From: Herbiconiux sp. VKM Ac-1786
GTDB taxonomy: Bacteria; Actinomycetota; Actinomycetes; Actinomycetales; Microbacteriaceae
Length of the DNA stretch: 64,000 bases
Assembly: GCF_015350805.1 (NCBI RefSeq)
Contig: NZ_JADKSG010000002.1
Span: 310,001-374,000 of the forward strand
Direction: 5' to 3'
The notes below the pieces were generated by a model. The model ran no database searches and was not told where the DNA came from. It worked only from the letters and a program-made list of their open reading frames with translations. Shown here piece after piece: positions 46,027-53,051 of the stretch. Both the position numbers and the translations under genes were made by a program. How positions within the stretch are numbered: position 1 is the first letter of the stretch; every line of letters begins with the position of its first letter.

Positions 46027-47473
46027 ACGGCACGAGGGTCGCGAGGGCCGCCTCGACGAACTCGTCGTCGCCGAGGGCAGCTCCCACGGGCACGTCGTCG
46101 GCCGCGGTCAGCCCCACGAGGATCGCCTGACCCGTCGAGGGCAGCAGGTTGATCCACTCCGCCACCACGGCGGTGTCGTCGATCACCGAGAGAACGGTCG
46201 CCTCGGTCGACCAGAACGGCTCGTCGAAGCGCAGCCAGAGCTGCTCGAGCTCGCCCACCCCCAGGGCGTCGATGGCGTCGAGGGTCGGCTGCGGCAGCGC
46301 CGGGGCGAACTCGATCGCCCCGGTCTTCAGCACACCCAGCGGCACGGTCACCACCACGCGGTCGACGTTCAGCGACTCGCCGCGGCCGAGCCGGAGGCTC
46401 ACCCCGTCGTCGTCGTACCCGATGCGGATGACCGTGCTCGAGAGCACCACGTCGAGATCGTCGAGCGCGGCCTCCACGACGGCGTCGAGCCCGCCCACGA
46501 CGAGGCGGGGGGCGTCGGGCCCGTCGCCGGACGGCGGCTCGGCGACACCGTAGGACGCCGAGAGCTCGAACGCGCTGGCGCCCGCCCGGGTGGCCACCGC
46601 GGTGTCGAGGTAGTGCGCCAGCCGGTCGGCCGGCGAGACGCCGTCGGCGTCGGGCGCGGTCGGCACCGCCTCGGCGCCGGAGGCCGACAGGGCCGAGGCG
46701 AGCGAGACGTCGGCGGGCTGGGCGCGGGCCCACGCCACGGCGGCGGACACCGCATCCGGCCCCACCGTGCTCGGCGGGTCGACCTCGCCCGAGGCCGTGC
46801 GCACCTCGGAGTCGCCCGCGAGGCTCAGCGTGTCGACGTCGGAGGCCAGCAGCGCGTCGTCGATGTCGGCGCCCGACACGGTGGGGGAGCCGAGCTCGAC
46901 CGGGAACGGCCATCCGCTCTCCTCCCGGGTCAGGATGCGCCCGCCCACCCGATCGCGCCCCTCGAGCACCACCACGTCGAAACCGGCGTCGGCCAGTGCC
47001 CGGGCCGCCGTCGCCCCCGCGAGCCCGGCCCCGATCACGGCGATGCGCTCACCGTCGTCGGCGATCGCGCGCACCCGCTCGGCGGCCGAGGTTCCCGACT
47101 CGAGGGCGCCCTGCAGGGTTCCCGGATGCTCGGACGCCACCGCCTCGCCGGCGAAGACCACCCGGTCGCCCACGGTCTCGCGGAGCGTCGCCCGGTCGCC
47201 CGGGCCCGCGCCGACCGGCGTGCTGCTGAACGAGCCGAGCGAGAACGGGTCGGTCGACCAGGAGCTGCGGAGGTACCCGGCCGGGCGCGGAACGGGGGAG
47301 AGCGGCGTCGGGGCGGGCGATCCGGTCGGCGTGGGCGTCGGCCGGGGGGCGTCGGGCGTGCACGCCGTCAGCGCGGCCAGCGACAGGGCCGACACGGCCC
47401 CTGCGAGGAAGGTTCGTCGCTCGATTGCCAATTCTGCGGTGCCGTTTCTGCCTCGGTGAGCCCGTGCGGTCAC
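45965..47473 (-). CDS. Exported flavin amine oxidase-like protein with permuted domain order
   Basis: About 502 residues. A Tat/lipoprotein signal ERRTFLAGAVSALSLAALTAC is followed by a Pro/Thr linker. Then comes SSWSTDPFSLGSFSSTPVGA and DRVVFAGEAVASEHPGTLQG, the segment that in monoamine/polyamine oxidases lies at the C-terminus and completes the FAD site. Only after it comes the Rossmann motif IAVIGAGLAGATAARALADA with GRDRVGGRI, normally at the N-terminus, then TVPLGVLKTGAIEFAPALP. The chain ends soon after, with no second FAGEA block. The order is thus circularly permuted. All FAD elements are present, so activity is plausible. The GTG at 47473 and a TTG at 47431 are possible starts. Its 3' end overlaps Pr6Pr. 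Confidence 0.85.
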   Translation of the reverse strand: MTARAHRGRNGTAELAIERRTFLAGAVSALSLAALTACTPDAPRPTPTPTGSPAPTPLSPVPRPAGYLRSSWSTDPFSLGSFSSTPVGAGPGDRATLRETVGDRVVFAGEAVASEHPGTLQGALESGTSAAERVRAIADDGERIAVIGAGLAGATAARALADAGFDVVVLEGRDRVGGRILTREESGWPFPVELGSPTVSGADIDDALLASDVDTLSLAGDSEVRTASGEVDPPSTVGPDAVSAAVAWARAQPADVSLASALSASGAEAVPTAPDADGVSPADRLAHYLDTAVATRAGASAFELSASYGVAEPPSGDGPDAPRLVVGGLDAVVEAALDDLDVVLSSTVIRIGYDDDGVSLRLGRGESLNVDRVVVTVPLGVLKTGAIEFAPALPQPTLDAIDALGVGELEQLWLRFDEPFWSTEATVLSVIDDTAVVAEWINLLPSTGQAILVGLTAADDVPVGAALGDDEFVEAALATLVPFIDPDAVATPTATPEPTAAG

Positions 47474-47506
47474 CTCAACGTTAGCCGACGCTGTAATGAT
47501 GGGGAG

Positions 47507-47959
47507 ATGATCTCCATCGAGCTCGCCCGCGCGCTCCGCACCGCCGGGCTCCGCTGGCACCCCCGCTCGGGCGACGGCTTCGTCATCGAGACGGCCGAGG
47601 CCGGCGGCGAGGTGTACACGGTCAGCGAGATGACCGTCGAGGTGCACGAGCATCCGGGTGGCAGCCTGATCGGCTTCAACGGCACCACCGAGTGGGCGCT
47701 CGACTCGGTCGATCTCGGCGACACGCTCTGGCTGCCGCGGGAGGACCAGCTGCGGGAGCTGCTGCGCGACGGCTTCGTCTCGCTGACCACCGAGCGGGTC
47801 GACGGCGACACGCTCTACCTCGTCACGGCCGTGATCCGGGGCGACGAGCGACGGTACGAGGCGCTGAGCGCGGCCGACGCCTACGGCGAAGCTGTGCTCG
47901 ACCTGATCGTCCGCAGTCTGGTCGCTGACGACGAGGCGGGTGTCGGCGGGGAGTCATAG
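47507..47959 (+). CDS. Conserved actinobacterial protein of unknown function
   Basis: 150 residues. Begins MISIELARALRTAGLRWHP and contains IGFNGTTEWALDSVDLGDTL and WLPREDQLRELL. From memory, close relatives in actinobacteria are sometimes labelled pilus assembly protein CpaE, but no ATPase or receiver motif is present, so I do not adopt that name. The ATG follows GGGGAG without spacing, and TAATGA lies 7 bases upstream, so a leaderless mRNA is likely. It lies 9 bases before the aldo/keto reductase, probably in one transcript. Confidence 0.8.
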   Translation: MISIELARALRTAGLRWHPRSGDGFVIETAEAGGEVYTVSEMTVEVHEHPGGSLIGFNGTTEWALDSVDLGDTLWLPREDQLRELLRDGFVSLTTERVDGDTLYLVTAVIRGDERRYEALSAADAYGEAVLDLIVRSLVADDEAGVGGES

Positions 47960-47968
47960 GGTGAAGGG

Positions 47969-48799
47969 ATGACGGAGAACTCAGTCCCCACAGTCACCCT
48001 GAACAACGGCACCACCATCCCGCAGCTCGGCTTCGGCGTCTTCAGGGTCGATCCCGACAAGACGAACCGCGTGGTGCGCGACGCCCTCGACGTCGGCTAC
48101 CGCCACCTCGACACGGCCCGCATCTACCAGAACGAAGAGGGCGTCGGCCACGCCGTGCGCGAGTCCGGCATCGCCCGCGACGACCTCTTCATCACCACGA
48201 AGCTCTGGAACGACGACCAGACCCGGCCCCTCGAGGCCTTCGAGAAGAGCCTGGCCCGGCTCGGCACCGACTACGTCGACCTGTACCTCATCCACTGGCC
48301 GACCCCCGAGCGCGACACCTACGTCGACGCCTGGCGCGGGCTGATCGAGATCGCGCAGTCCGGCCGCGCCAAGGCCATCGGCGTCTCGAACTTCACCATC
48401 GATCACCTCGAGCGCCTGATCGCCGAGACCGACGTGGTGCCGGCCGTCAACCAGGTCGAGCTGCACGTCGACTTCCAGCAGGCCGAGCTGCGCGCGTTCG
48501 CCGCCGAGCAGGGCATCGCCATCGAGGCCTGGGGGCCGCTCGGCCAGGGCAAGATCAACGAGTCGCCCGAGCTCGCCGCGATCGCCGAGGCGCACGGCAA
48601 GTCGGTTCCGCAGACGATCATCCGCTGGCACCTCGACGTGGGCAACATCGTCATCCCGAAGAGCAACGACAAAGGCCGCATGGCTCAGAACTTCGACGTC
48701 TTCGACTTCGAGCTCTCGGCCTCCGAGATCGCCACCATCGCGACGCTCGACCGCGGAGAAGACGGCCGCAACGGCACCAACCCGCTCGAGTTCAACTAG
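47969..48799 (+). CDS. Aldo/keto reductase (2,5-diketo-D-gluconate reductase type)
   Basis: 276 residues. NADPH-dependent reductase of aldehydes and ketones with a TIM barrel. Catalytic tetrad present: Asp in DTARIYQNEEGVG, Tyr in the same block, Lys in TTKLW and His in YLIHWP. GVSNFTIDHLERL and IVIPKSNDKGRM complete the family signature. The substrate is unknown. Ends by overlapping the convergent DUF1295 gene by 8 bases. Confidence 0.94.
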   Translation: MTENSVPTVTLNNGTTIPQLGFGVFRVDPDKTNRVVRDALDVGYRHLDTARIYQNEEGVGHAVRESGIARDDLFITTKLWNDDQTRPLEAFEKSLARLGTDYVDLYLIHWPTPERDTYVDAWRGLIEIAQSGRAKAIGVSNFTIDHLERLIAETDVVPAVNQVELHVDFQQAELRAFAAEQGIAIEAWGPLGQGKINESPELAAIAEAHGKSVPQTIIRWHLDVGNIVIPKSNDKGRMAQNFDVFDFELSASEIATIATLDRGEDGRNGTNPLEFN

Positions 48800-49601
48800 C
48801 GGGCTCGGCGCTCGTCCTGCGGGGGAACCACGGGACGAGCGCCGACGTCGTCCGGCGATAGGCGTCGTACTGGGGGTACTTCCCGCGGGAGATGCTCTCG
48901 GTGAAGATCGTCGAGCCGATGAAGACGACGGTCAGCAGCAGGGGCCCGAGCGCCGAGAACTGCAGCACGGTGCCAGCGGCCACCGCGCCGACGCCGAAGA
49001 AGAGGTACCACTGGGCCAGCTCGAAGAAATAGTTCGGGTGGCGGCTCACGCGGAACAGCCCGGTCGTGAGGAATGGCATCTGCGCCGTGCCCGCCTGCTT
49101 CCGCCGGTGGAAGCGCCACTGCTGCTCGTCGGCGATCGACTCGCCCACGAGCGCGGCCGCGAAGAGCACGAGCAGCGCGATGTCCAGCAGCCCGAACGGG
49201 GTCGCGCGATGCTGGTAGGCGAAGTAGGCCGGCATCGCGATGAGCCAGAGCACGAGGTTCTGGAAGCCCGCGATGAACAGCAGGTCGAACACCTGGAACG
49301 CGGCTGCGGGCATCCGCTTCTTCAGGATGCCCCAGCGGTAGTCCTGGCCCCCGCGGCCGTAGCCGCCCTTGCGGGCGAAGTTGAACGTCAGGCGGGCGCC
49401 CCAGAGCGTCACGACGGAGGCCATCAGCACCAGCCGGAGGTCGGTGAAGCCGGTCGCGCCGGCGAAGATCCAGACGTAGAGCACCGGCACGATCGACCAG
49501 ATCCGGTCGACCCAGGAGTACTCGCGGGTGACGAGGGAGAGCACCCAGGTGACCAGCACGCTCGCGATCAGCACCCAGACCGAGGCCAGCAACGGGATCA
49601 T
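48792..49601 (-). CDS. DUF1295 / steroid 5-alpha-reductase-like membrane protein
   Basis: 269 residues with about six membrane helices. The family core RVSRHPNYFFELAQWYLFFG near the C-terminus and SWVDRIWSIVPVLY near the N-terminus are diagnostic. Relatives reduce double bonds or methylate membrane substrates; the role here is unknown. I chose the ATG at 49601 because TACTAT (49608..49613) lies 6 bases upstream, the spacing of a leaderless mRNA; a GTG 18 bases further out is the alternative. Confidence 0.87.
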   Translation of the reverse strand: MIPLLASVWVLIASVLVTWVLSLVTREYSWVDRIWSIVPVLYVWIFAGATGFTDLRLVLMASVVTLWGARLTFNFARKGGYGRGGQDYRWGILKKRMPAAAFQVFDLLFIAGFQNLVLWLIAMPAYFAYQHRATPFGLLDIALLVLFAAALVGESIADEQQWRFHRRKQAGTAQMPFLTTGLFRVSRHPNYFFELAQWYLFFGVGAVAAGTVLQFSALGPLLLTVVFIGSTIFTESISRGKYPQYDAYRRTTSALVPWFPRRTSAEPAS

Positions 49602-49701
49602 GGTCGAATAGTAGGGCACGGGTGCCCGGCCGCTCGGCAGATTCGCGGGTTCTGCACCCCTCCCGATCGACTACGCTGGACGGAGCAAGGAGGGCAGCAG
49701 G

Positions 49702-50184
49702 ATGACGAGCAACGTGAACGACGACCGCACGACCCGGATCACCGTGCCCACCCCCACCGGTGACACGACCCTGTCGTTGACCGGCGAGTTCGCCGCGCAG
49801 CTAGCGGCCCTCGAGGGCGGTGTCAGCGGCGAGGAGCTCGACTCCATCGCGGCGCTGCCGTCCGGTTCGGCGCTCTTGATCGTGCGCCGCGGGCCGAACG
49901 CCGGTGCGCGCTTCCTGCTCGACACCTCCACCACCACGGTCGGCCGGCACCCCAACGCCGACATCTTCCTCGACGACGTCACCGTCTCGCGGCGCCACGC
50001 GGAGTTCTCCCGCCACGGCCACACCTTCATCGTGCGCGACCTCGGGTCGCTGAACGGCACCTACGTCGGCGGGGCCCGGGTCGAGGAGGCCCTGCTCGAC
50101 GACGGGGCCGAGGTGCAGATCGGCAAGTTCCGGCTCACGTTCTACCCGTCGCGCATCGACGTCGTCACCGCCGCGGGAGAGTAG
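49702..50184 (+). CDS. garA: FHA domain regulator, GarA/OdhI type
   Basis: 160 residues. In mycobacteria and corynebacteria this protein, when unphosphorylated, inhibits 2-oxoglutarate dehydrogenase and controls glutamate metabolism, and is switched by PASTA-type kinases. The FHA domain (about 55-145) is very close to GarA: GSALLIVRRGPNAGARFLLD, VGRHPNADIFLDDVTVSRRH and GSLNGTYVGG. The N-terminal phospho-site region ETTS of GarA is here GDTTLSLTGEF, so a Thr-Thr pair is kept but the motif is altered. Ribosome site AAGGAGGG. One base overlaps the MerR gene that follows. A PASTA kinase lies at the end of the window. Confidence 0.92.
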   Translation: MTSNVNDDRTTRITVPTPTGDTTLSLTGEFAAQLAALEGGVSGEELDSIAALPSGSALLIVRRGPNAGARFLLDTSTTTVGRHPNADIFLDDVTVSRRHAEFSRHGHTFIVRDLGSLNGTYVGGARVEEALLDDGAEVQIGKFRLTFYPSRIDVVTAAGE

Positions 50185-50885
50185 TGCCGAACGCCGCTCC
50201 CGCGCCCGGGCAGCAGCCCGGCGCGCCGCTCCTCGGCATCGGTCAGGTGCTCGCGAGGCTGACCACCGAGTTCCCCGACCTCACCCCGTCGAAGCTGCGC
50301 TTCCTCGAGGAGCGCGGGCTCGTGCATCCGGCCCGCACCCCGTCGGGCTACCGCAAGTTCTCGCAGAACGACCTGAGCCGGCTGAAGCTCATCCTGACGC
50401 TGCAGCGCGACTGCTACCTGCCCCTCGCGGTGATCAAGGACTACCTCGCCGACGTCGACGCGGGGCTGAACCCGCCGATGCCGGGGGCGGCGCTGCCGGG
50501 TGGCGCATCCATTCTGCAGACGGGGCGGCGACTCAGCCGCGAGGAGCTCACGCGCGAGGCTGGTGCGACGCCGATGCTGGTGCAGGATGCCTTCTCGGCG
50601 TCGGTGATCACGCCGGCCGAGACCTACGGCGAAGACTCGCTGATCGTGCTGAAGGCGCTCGTCGAGCTGCAGCGCAGCGGCATCGAGCCCCGGCACCTGC
50701 GCGGGTTCCGGCAGGCGGCGGAGCGCGAGCTCGGTCTCATCGAGAGCGCCCTGATGCCGGTGGCGCGTCGCCGCGACCCGTCGAGCCGCGTCAAGGCCGC
50801 CGAGCTGGCCGTCGAGATCGCGGGGCAGCTCGAGGTCGTGCGGTCGAGTCTCATCCGGTCGGCGCTCAGCCGCATCGTCCCGTGA
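50184..50885 (+). CDS. MerR family regulator (Rv1828-like)
   Basis: 233 residues, GTG start overlapping the FHA gene stop by one base. The N-terminal winged helix reads LTPSKLRFLEERGLVHPART and GYRKFSQNDLSRLKLIL. A C-terminal dimer and regulatory region follows (about 110-233). It corresponds to the MerR gene after garA in Mycobacterium tuberculosis, a conserved neighbourhood. Targets are unknown here; co-transcription with the FHA gene is clear. Confidence 0.9.
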   Translation: MPNAAPAPGQQPGAPLLGIGQVLARLTTEFPDLTPSKLRFLEERGLVHPARTPSGYRKFSQNDLSRLKLILTLQRDCYLPLAVIKDYLADVDAGLNPPMPGAALPGGASILQTGRRLSREELTREAGATPMLVQDAFSASVITPAETYGEDSLIVLKALVELQRSGIEPRHLRGFRQAAERELGLIESALMPVARRRDPSSRVKAAELAVEIAGQLEVVRSSLIRSALSRIVP

Positions 50886-50947
50886 CACGATCCGGTCACG
50901 ATCTCTCGCGCGTCCGCGACACGCCGGGGGTGCAAACGGCGCGGTCG

Positions 50948-50976
50948 TTGCCCCGGGGGGTCTGCGTCGATAGCGT
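50948..50976 (+). promoter_or_regulatory. Promoter of the second MerR gene
   Basis: TTGCCC (50948..50953), 17-base spacer, TAGCGT (50971..50976). The predicted start point is about 40 bases before the coding start at 51025. Confidence 0.6.
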
Positions 50977-51024
50977 TGACGTGATGCATCCGGTTCCGGG
51001 TGCGCCCGACGACGGAAGGCCCCG

Positions 51025-51573
51025 ATGAGCGAGCTCAGCCAAGGCGACGATTCTCGCTACGACCTCGGCCTCCTGTTCACCGACGGACTGCCCGACCTCG
51101 ACGACGCCAACGGCTACCGCGGTGCCGTCGCCGCCCGTGCCGCCGGCATCACCTACCGTCAGCTCGACTACTGGGCGCGCACCGCGCTCGTCGAGCCCAC
51201 CGTGCGCGGGGCCGCCGGATCCGGTTCGCAGCGCCTGTACGGGTTCCGCGACATCCTCGTGCTGAAGCTCGTGAAGCGGCTGCTCGACACCGGCATCTCG
51301 CTGCAGCAGATCCGCACGGCGATCAACCAGTTGCGCGAGTCCGGCATCAACGACCTCGCCCAGACGACGCTCATGTCCGACGGCGCCAGCGTCTACCTCT
51401 GCACCTCCAACGACGAGGTCATCGACCTCGTCAGCCGCGGCCAGGGCGTCTTCGGCATCGCCGTAGGCAAGGTCCTCCGCGAGGTCGAGCACTCGCTCGT
51501 CGACCTCGACTCGGTCGTCACCGACCCGGCCGACGAACTCGCGGCCCGCCGCGCCTCCCGCAAGATCAGCTGA
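51025..51573 (+). CDS. MerR family regulator (Rv1830-like)
   Basis: 182 residues. The helix-turn-helix AAGITYRQLDYWARTALVEP and the block GSGSQRLYGFRDILVLKLVK mark the second MerR of the garA neighbourhood; the C-terminal part has SDGASVYLCTSNDEVIDLV. In mycobacteria a bifunctional nuclease gene lies between the two MerR genes; it is missing here. It has its own promoter at 50948..50976. A cluster of palindromic repeats follows its stop. Confidence 0.9.
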   Translation: MSELSQGDDSRYDLGLLFTDGLPDLDDANGYRGAVAARAAGITYRQLDYWARTALVEPTVRGAAGSGSQRLYGFRDILVLKLVKRLLDTGISLQQIRTAINQLRESGINDLAQTTLMSDGASVYLCTSNDEVIDLVSRGQGVFGIAVGKVLREVEHSLVDLDSVVTDPADELAARRASRKIS

Positions 51574-51656
51574 CCGCCCCTCCCCGGCGGCGGCCCGCCG
51601 CGCGGCGCCGCGCCGCGCCTCGGCGCACCTCACCCTCCGTGACGCGCCCCCGCCCC

Positions 51657-51712
51657 CGAGTGGTCACTTCCGGCGCGAACCCACCGCCTTCGGCGCAAAT
51701 ACTGACCACTCG
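51657..51712. repeat. Palindromic repeat copy 1
   Basis: 56 bases with perfect 10-base outer arms CGAGTGGTCA/TGACCACTCG. It differs from copy 2 at six positions, mostly in the loop, so it is the most diverged copy. Confidence 0.85.
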
Positions 51713-51760
51713 CCGAAGCCCCGCGGCGCGCCTCCCGCTCAGCGACGCGTCCCCCGCCCG

Positions 51761-51816
51761 CGAGTGGTCACTTTCGGCGCGAACGCGGCGCCTTTGGCGC
51801 AACTACTGACCACTCG
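51761..51816. repeat. Palindromic repeat copy 2
   Basis: 56 bases, same outer arms. An inner stem GGCGC/GCGCC lies between them, giving a two-stem cruciform or hairpin. Differs from copy 3 by one base. It begins 104 bases after copy 1. Confidence 0.85.
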
Positions 51817-51883
51817 GGCGAACGAGCGACCAGTCGCGGGAGCCCCGCGGCGCAGCACGCCCGAAGTGACGCGTCTCCGCTCG

Positions 51884-51939
51884 CGAGTGGTCAGTTTCGG
51901 CGCGAACGCGGCGCCTTTGGCGCAACTACTGACCACTCG
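51884..51939. repeat. Palindromic repeat copy 3
   Basis: 56 bases, same arms. The eleventh base is G instead of C, which lengthens the outer stem to 12 base pairs. It begins 123 bases after copy 2. Confidence 0.85.
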
Positions 51940-52166
51940 GGCGCGTGAGCGAACAAGGGCGCGAGCGAGCGACCACTCGCGGGGGAGGGCGGTCGCGAGT
52001 GGGGGCCGCGGGCCGTACCCGGTGACCACCGGTGAGGGCGCGGCCGCGTGAGCGACCGCACCCGAACACGTCGCGCGGCGCCGGGCAGGGACCGGCGACG
52101 CCTGAGCGCGCCGGCGCGGCACGGCGGCGCAGCCGTCGCGCCGCACCGGCCCGCGAAGCAGCTAGC

Positions 52167-52976
52167 TCAGGCCTTGAGGTCGGCGTATTCGCCGACGCGG
52201 CCCGTGCGCATGACGCGCTCGAGGAGGAGGTCGAAGTTGCGGGCCATCTCCTGGGCGCCCTCGCCCGGCCAGACGTGCAGGGGCTTGGCAGCGCCCTGCG
52301 CCTGCTGGAGGGAGGTGCGCTCGGGCAGCTGGGGCGAGAGCACCAGCGGGCCGAACATGTCGCGGAGCTCCTTGATGCGGAACTGGTGCTCGAGCGACTG
52401 CGACCGCACGCGGTTCACGATGATGCCGAGGGGCTGCAGTCGGGGGGAGAGGCCGCGCCGGATCTCTTCGATCGCGCGCAGGGCGCGGTCGGCGGCGGCC
52501 ACCGAGAACAGTCCGGGCTCGGTGACGACCGACACGCGGTCGGAGGCCGCCCAGGCGGTGCGCGTGAGCGCGTTCAGCGACGGGGCGCAGTCGATCAGCA
52601 CGAGGTCGTACTCGCTCTCGACGGTGGCCAGGGCCTCCTCGAGCTTCCAGATGTCGCGGATCGACGGGTGCGGCCCGTCGAAGTTGAGGGCCGAGGGGCT
52701 GCCGATCAGGACGTCGATCTTGCCGCCGCGGTCTTTCGTCCAGCCCGAGGGCGCGATCGCCGCGCGCACGACCTTCTCCTTGGGAGAGGCCAGCACGTCG
52801 GCCACGTTGAGGTGGCCGGCGACACGGATGTCCATGCCCGTGGACACGTCGGACTGGGGGTCGAGGTCGACCACGAGGGTGCGGAGACCCTTGGCGAACG
52901 CGGCGGAAGCGAGTCCGAGCGTCACTGTGGTCTTGCCCACACCCCCCTTGAGGGAAGAGACGCTGAGTACATGCAC
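52167..52976 (-). CDS. ParA/MinD-family ATPase
   Basis: 269 residues, GTG start. Deviant Walker A SSLKGGVGKTTV with the signature lysine, switch block VVDLDPQSDVSTG and Walker B YDLVLIDCAPSLNAL identify a ParA-type ATPase that dimerises on ATP and positions DNA or protein cargo. No parB or parS is adjacent, so it is an orphan copy, not the oriC pair. The first codon is preceded by TAACGT 8 bases away, which might be a -10 of a nearly leaderless mRNA. Divergent from pyruvate carboxylase with 75 bases between starts. Confidence 0.9.
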   Translation of the reverse strand: MHVLSVSSLKGGVGKTTVTLGLASAAFAKGLRTLVVDLDPQSDVSTGMDIRVAGHLNVADVLASPKEKVVRAAIAPSGWTKDRGGKIDVLIGSPSALNFDGPHPSIRDIWKLEEALATVESEYDLVLIDCAPSLNALTRTAWAASDRVSVVTEPGLFSVAAADRALRAIEEIRRGLSPRLQPLGIIVNRVRSQSLEHQFRIKELRDMFGPLVLSPQLPERTSLQQAQGAAKPLHVWPGEGAQEMARNFDLLLERVMRTGRVGEYADLKA

Positions 52977-53051
52977 AGTCGACAACGTTACCTTCACTAG
53001 GCTTTGACTACCTAACTGTTCGCTGTACGCGCATGCGCCTGAAAGGTCTCC

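Larger units (their letters stand above)
51574..52166. other. 593-base non-coding region with palindromic repeats
   Basis: The gap between the second MerR gene and ParA holds three 56-base imperfect palindromes (listed separately) plus fragments such as GCGACCACTCGCGGG (about 51969..51983). The short open frames on both strands translate the repeats themselves and are not believed. The first 80 bases are simple GC-rich sequence with stem-forming potential. Confidence 0.7.

Noticed and set aside
47507-47959. Pilus assembly protein CpaE
   Set aside because: Database labels of this kind exist from memory, but the protein has no CpaE receiver or ATPase motif and is only 150 residues.
51657-51939. 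CRISPR array
   Set aside because: Only three copies, imperfect, with long internal palindromes and unequal spacers of 48 and 67 bases; no cas gene in the window.
51739-52146. Short open frames on both strands in the repeat cluster
   Set aside because: They translate the palindromic repeats themselves (repeated FGANAAPLAQLLTTR) and have no convincing ribosome site.
52167-52976. Chromosome partition ParA of a parAB-parS system
   Set aside because: No parB or parS next to it; it is an orphan ParA-type ATPase near pyc.
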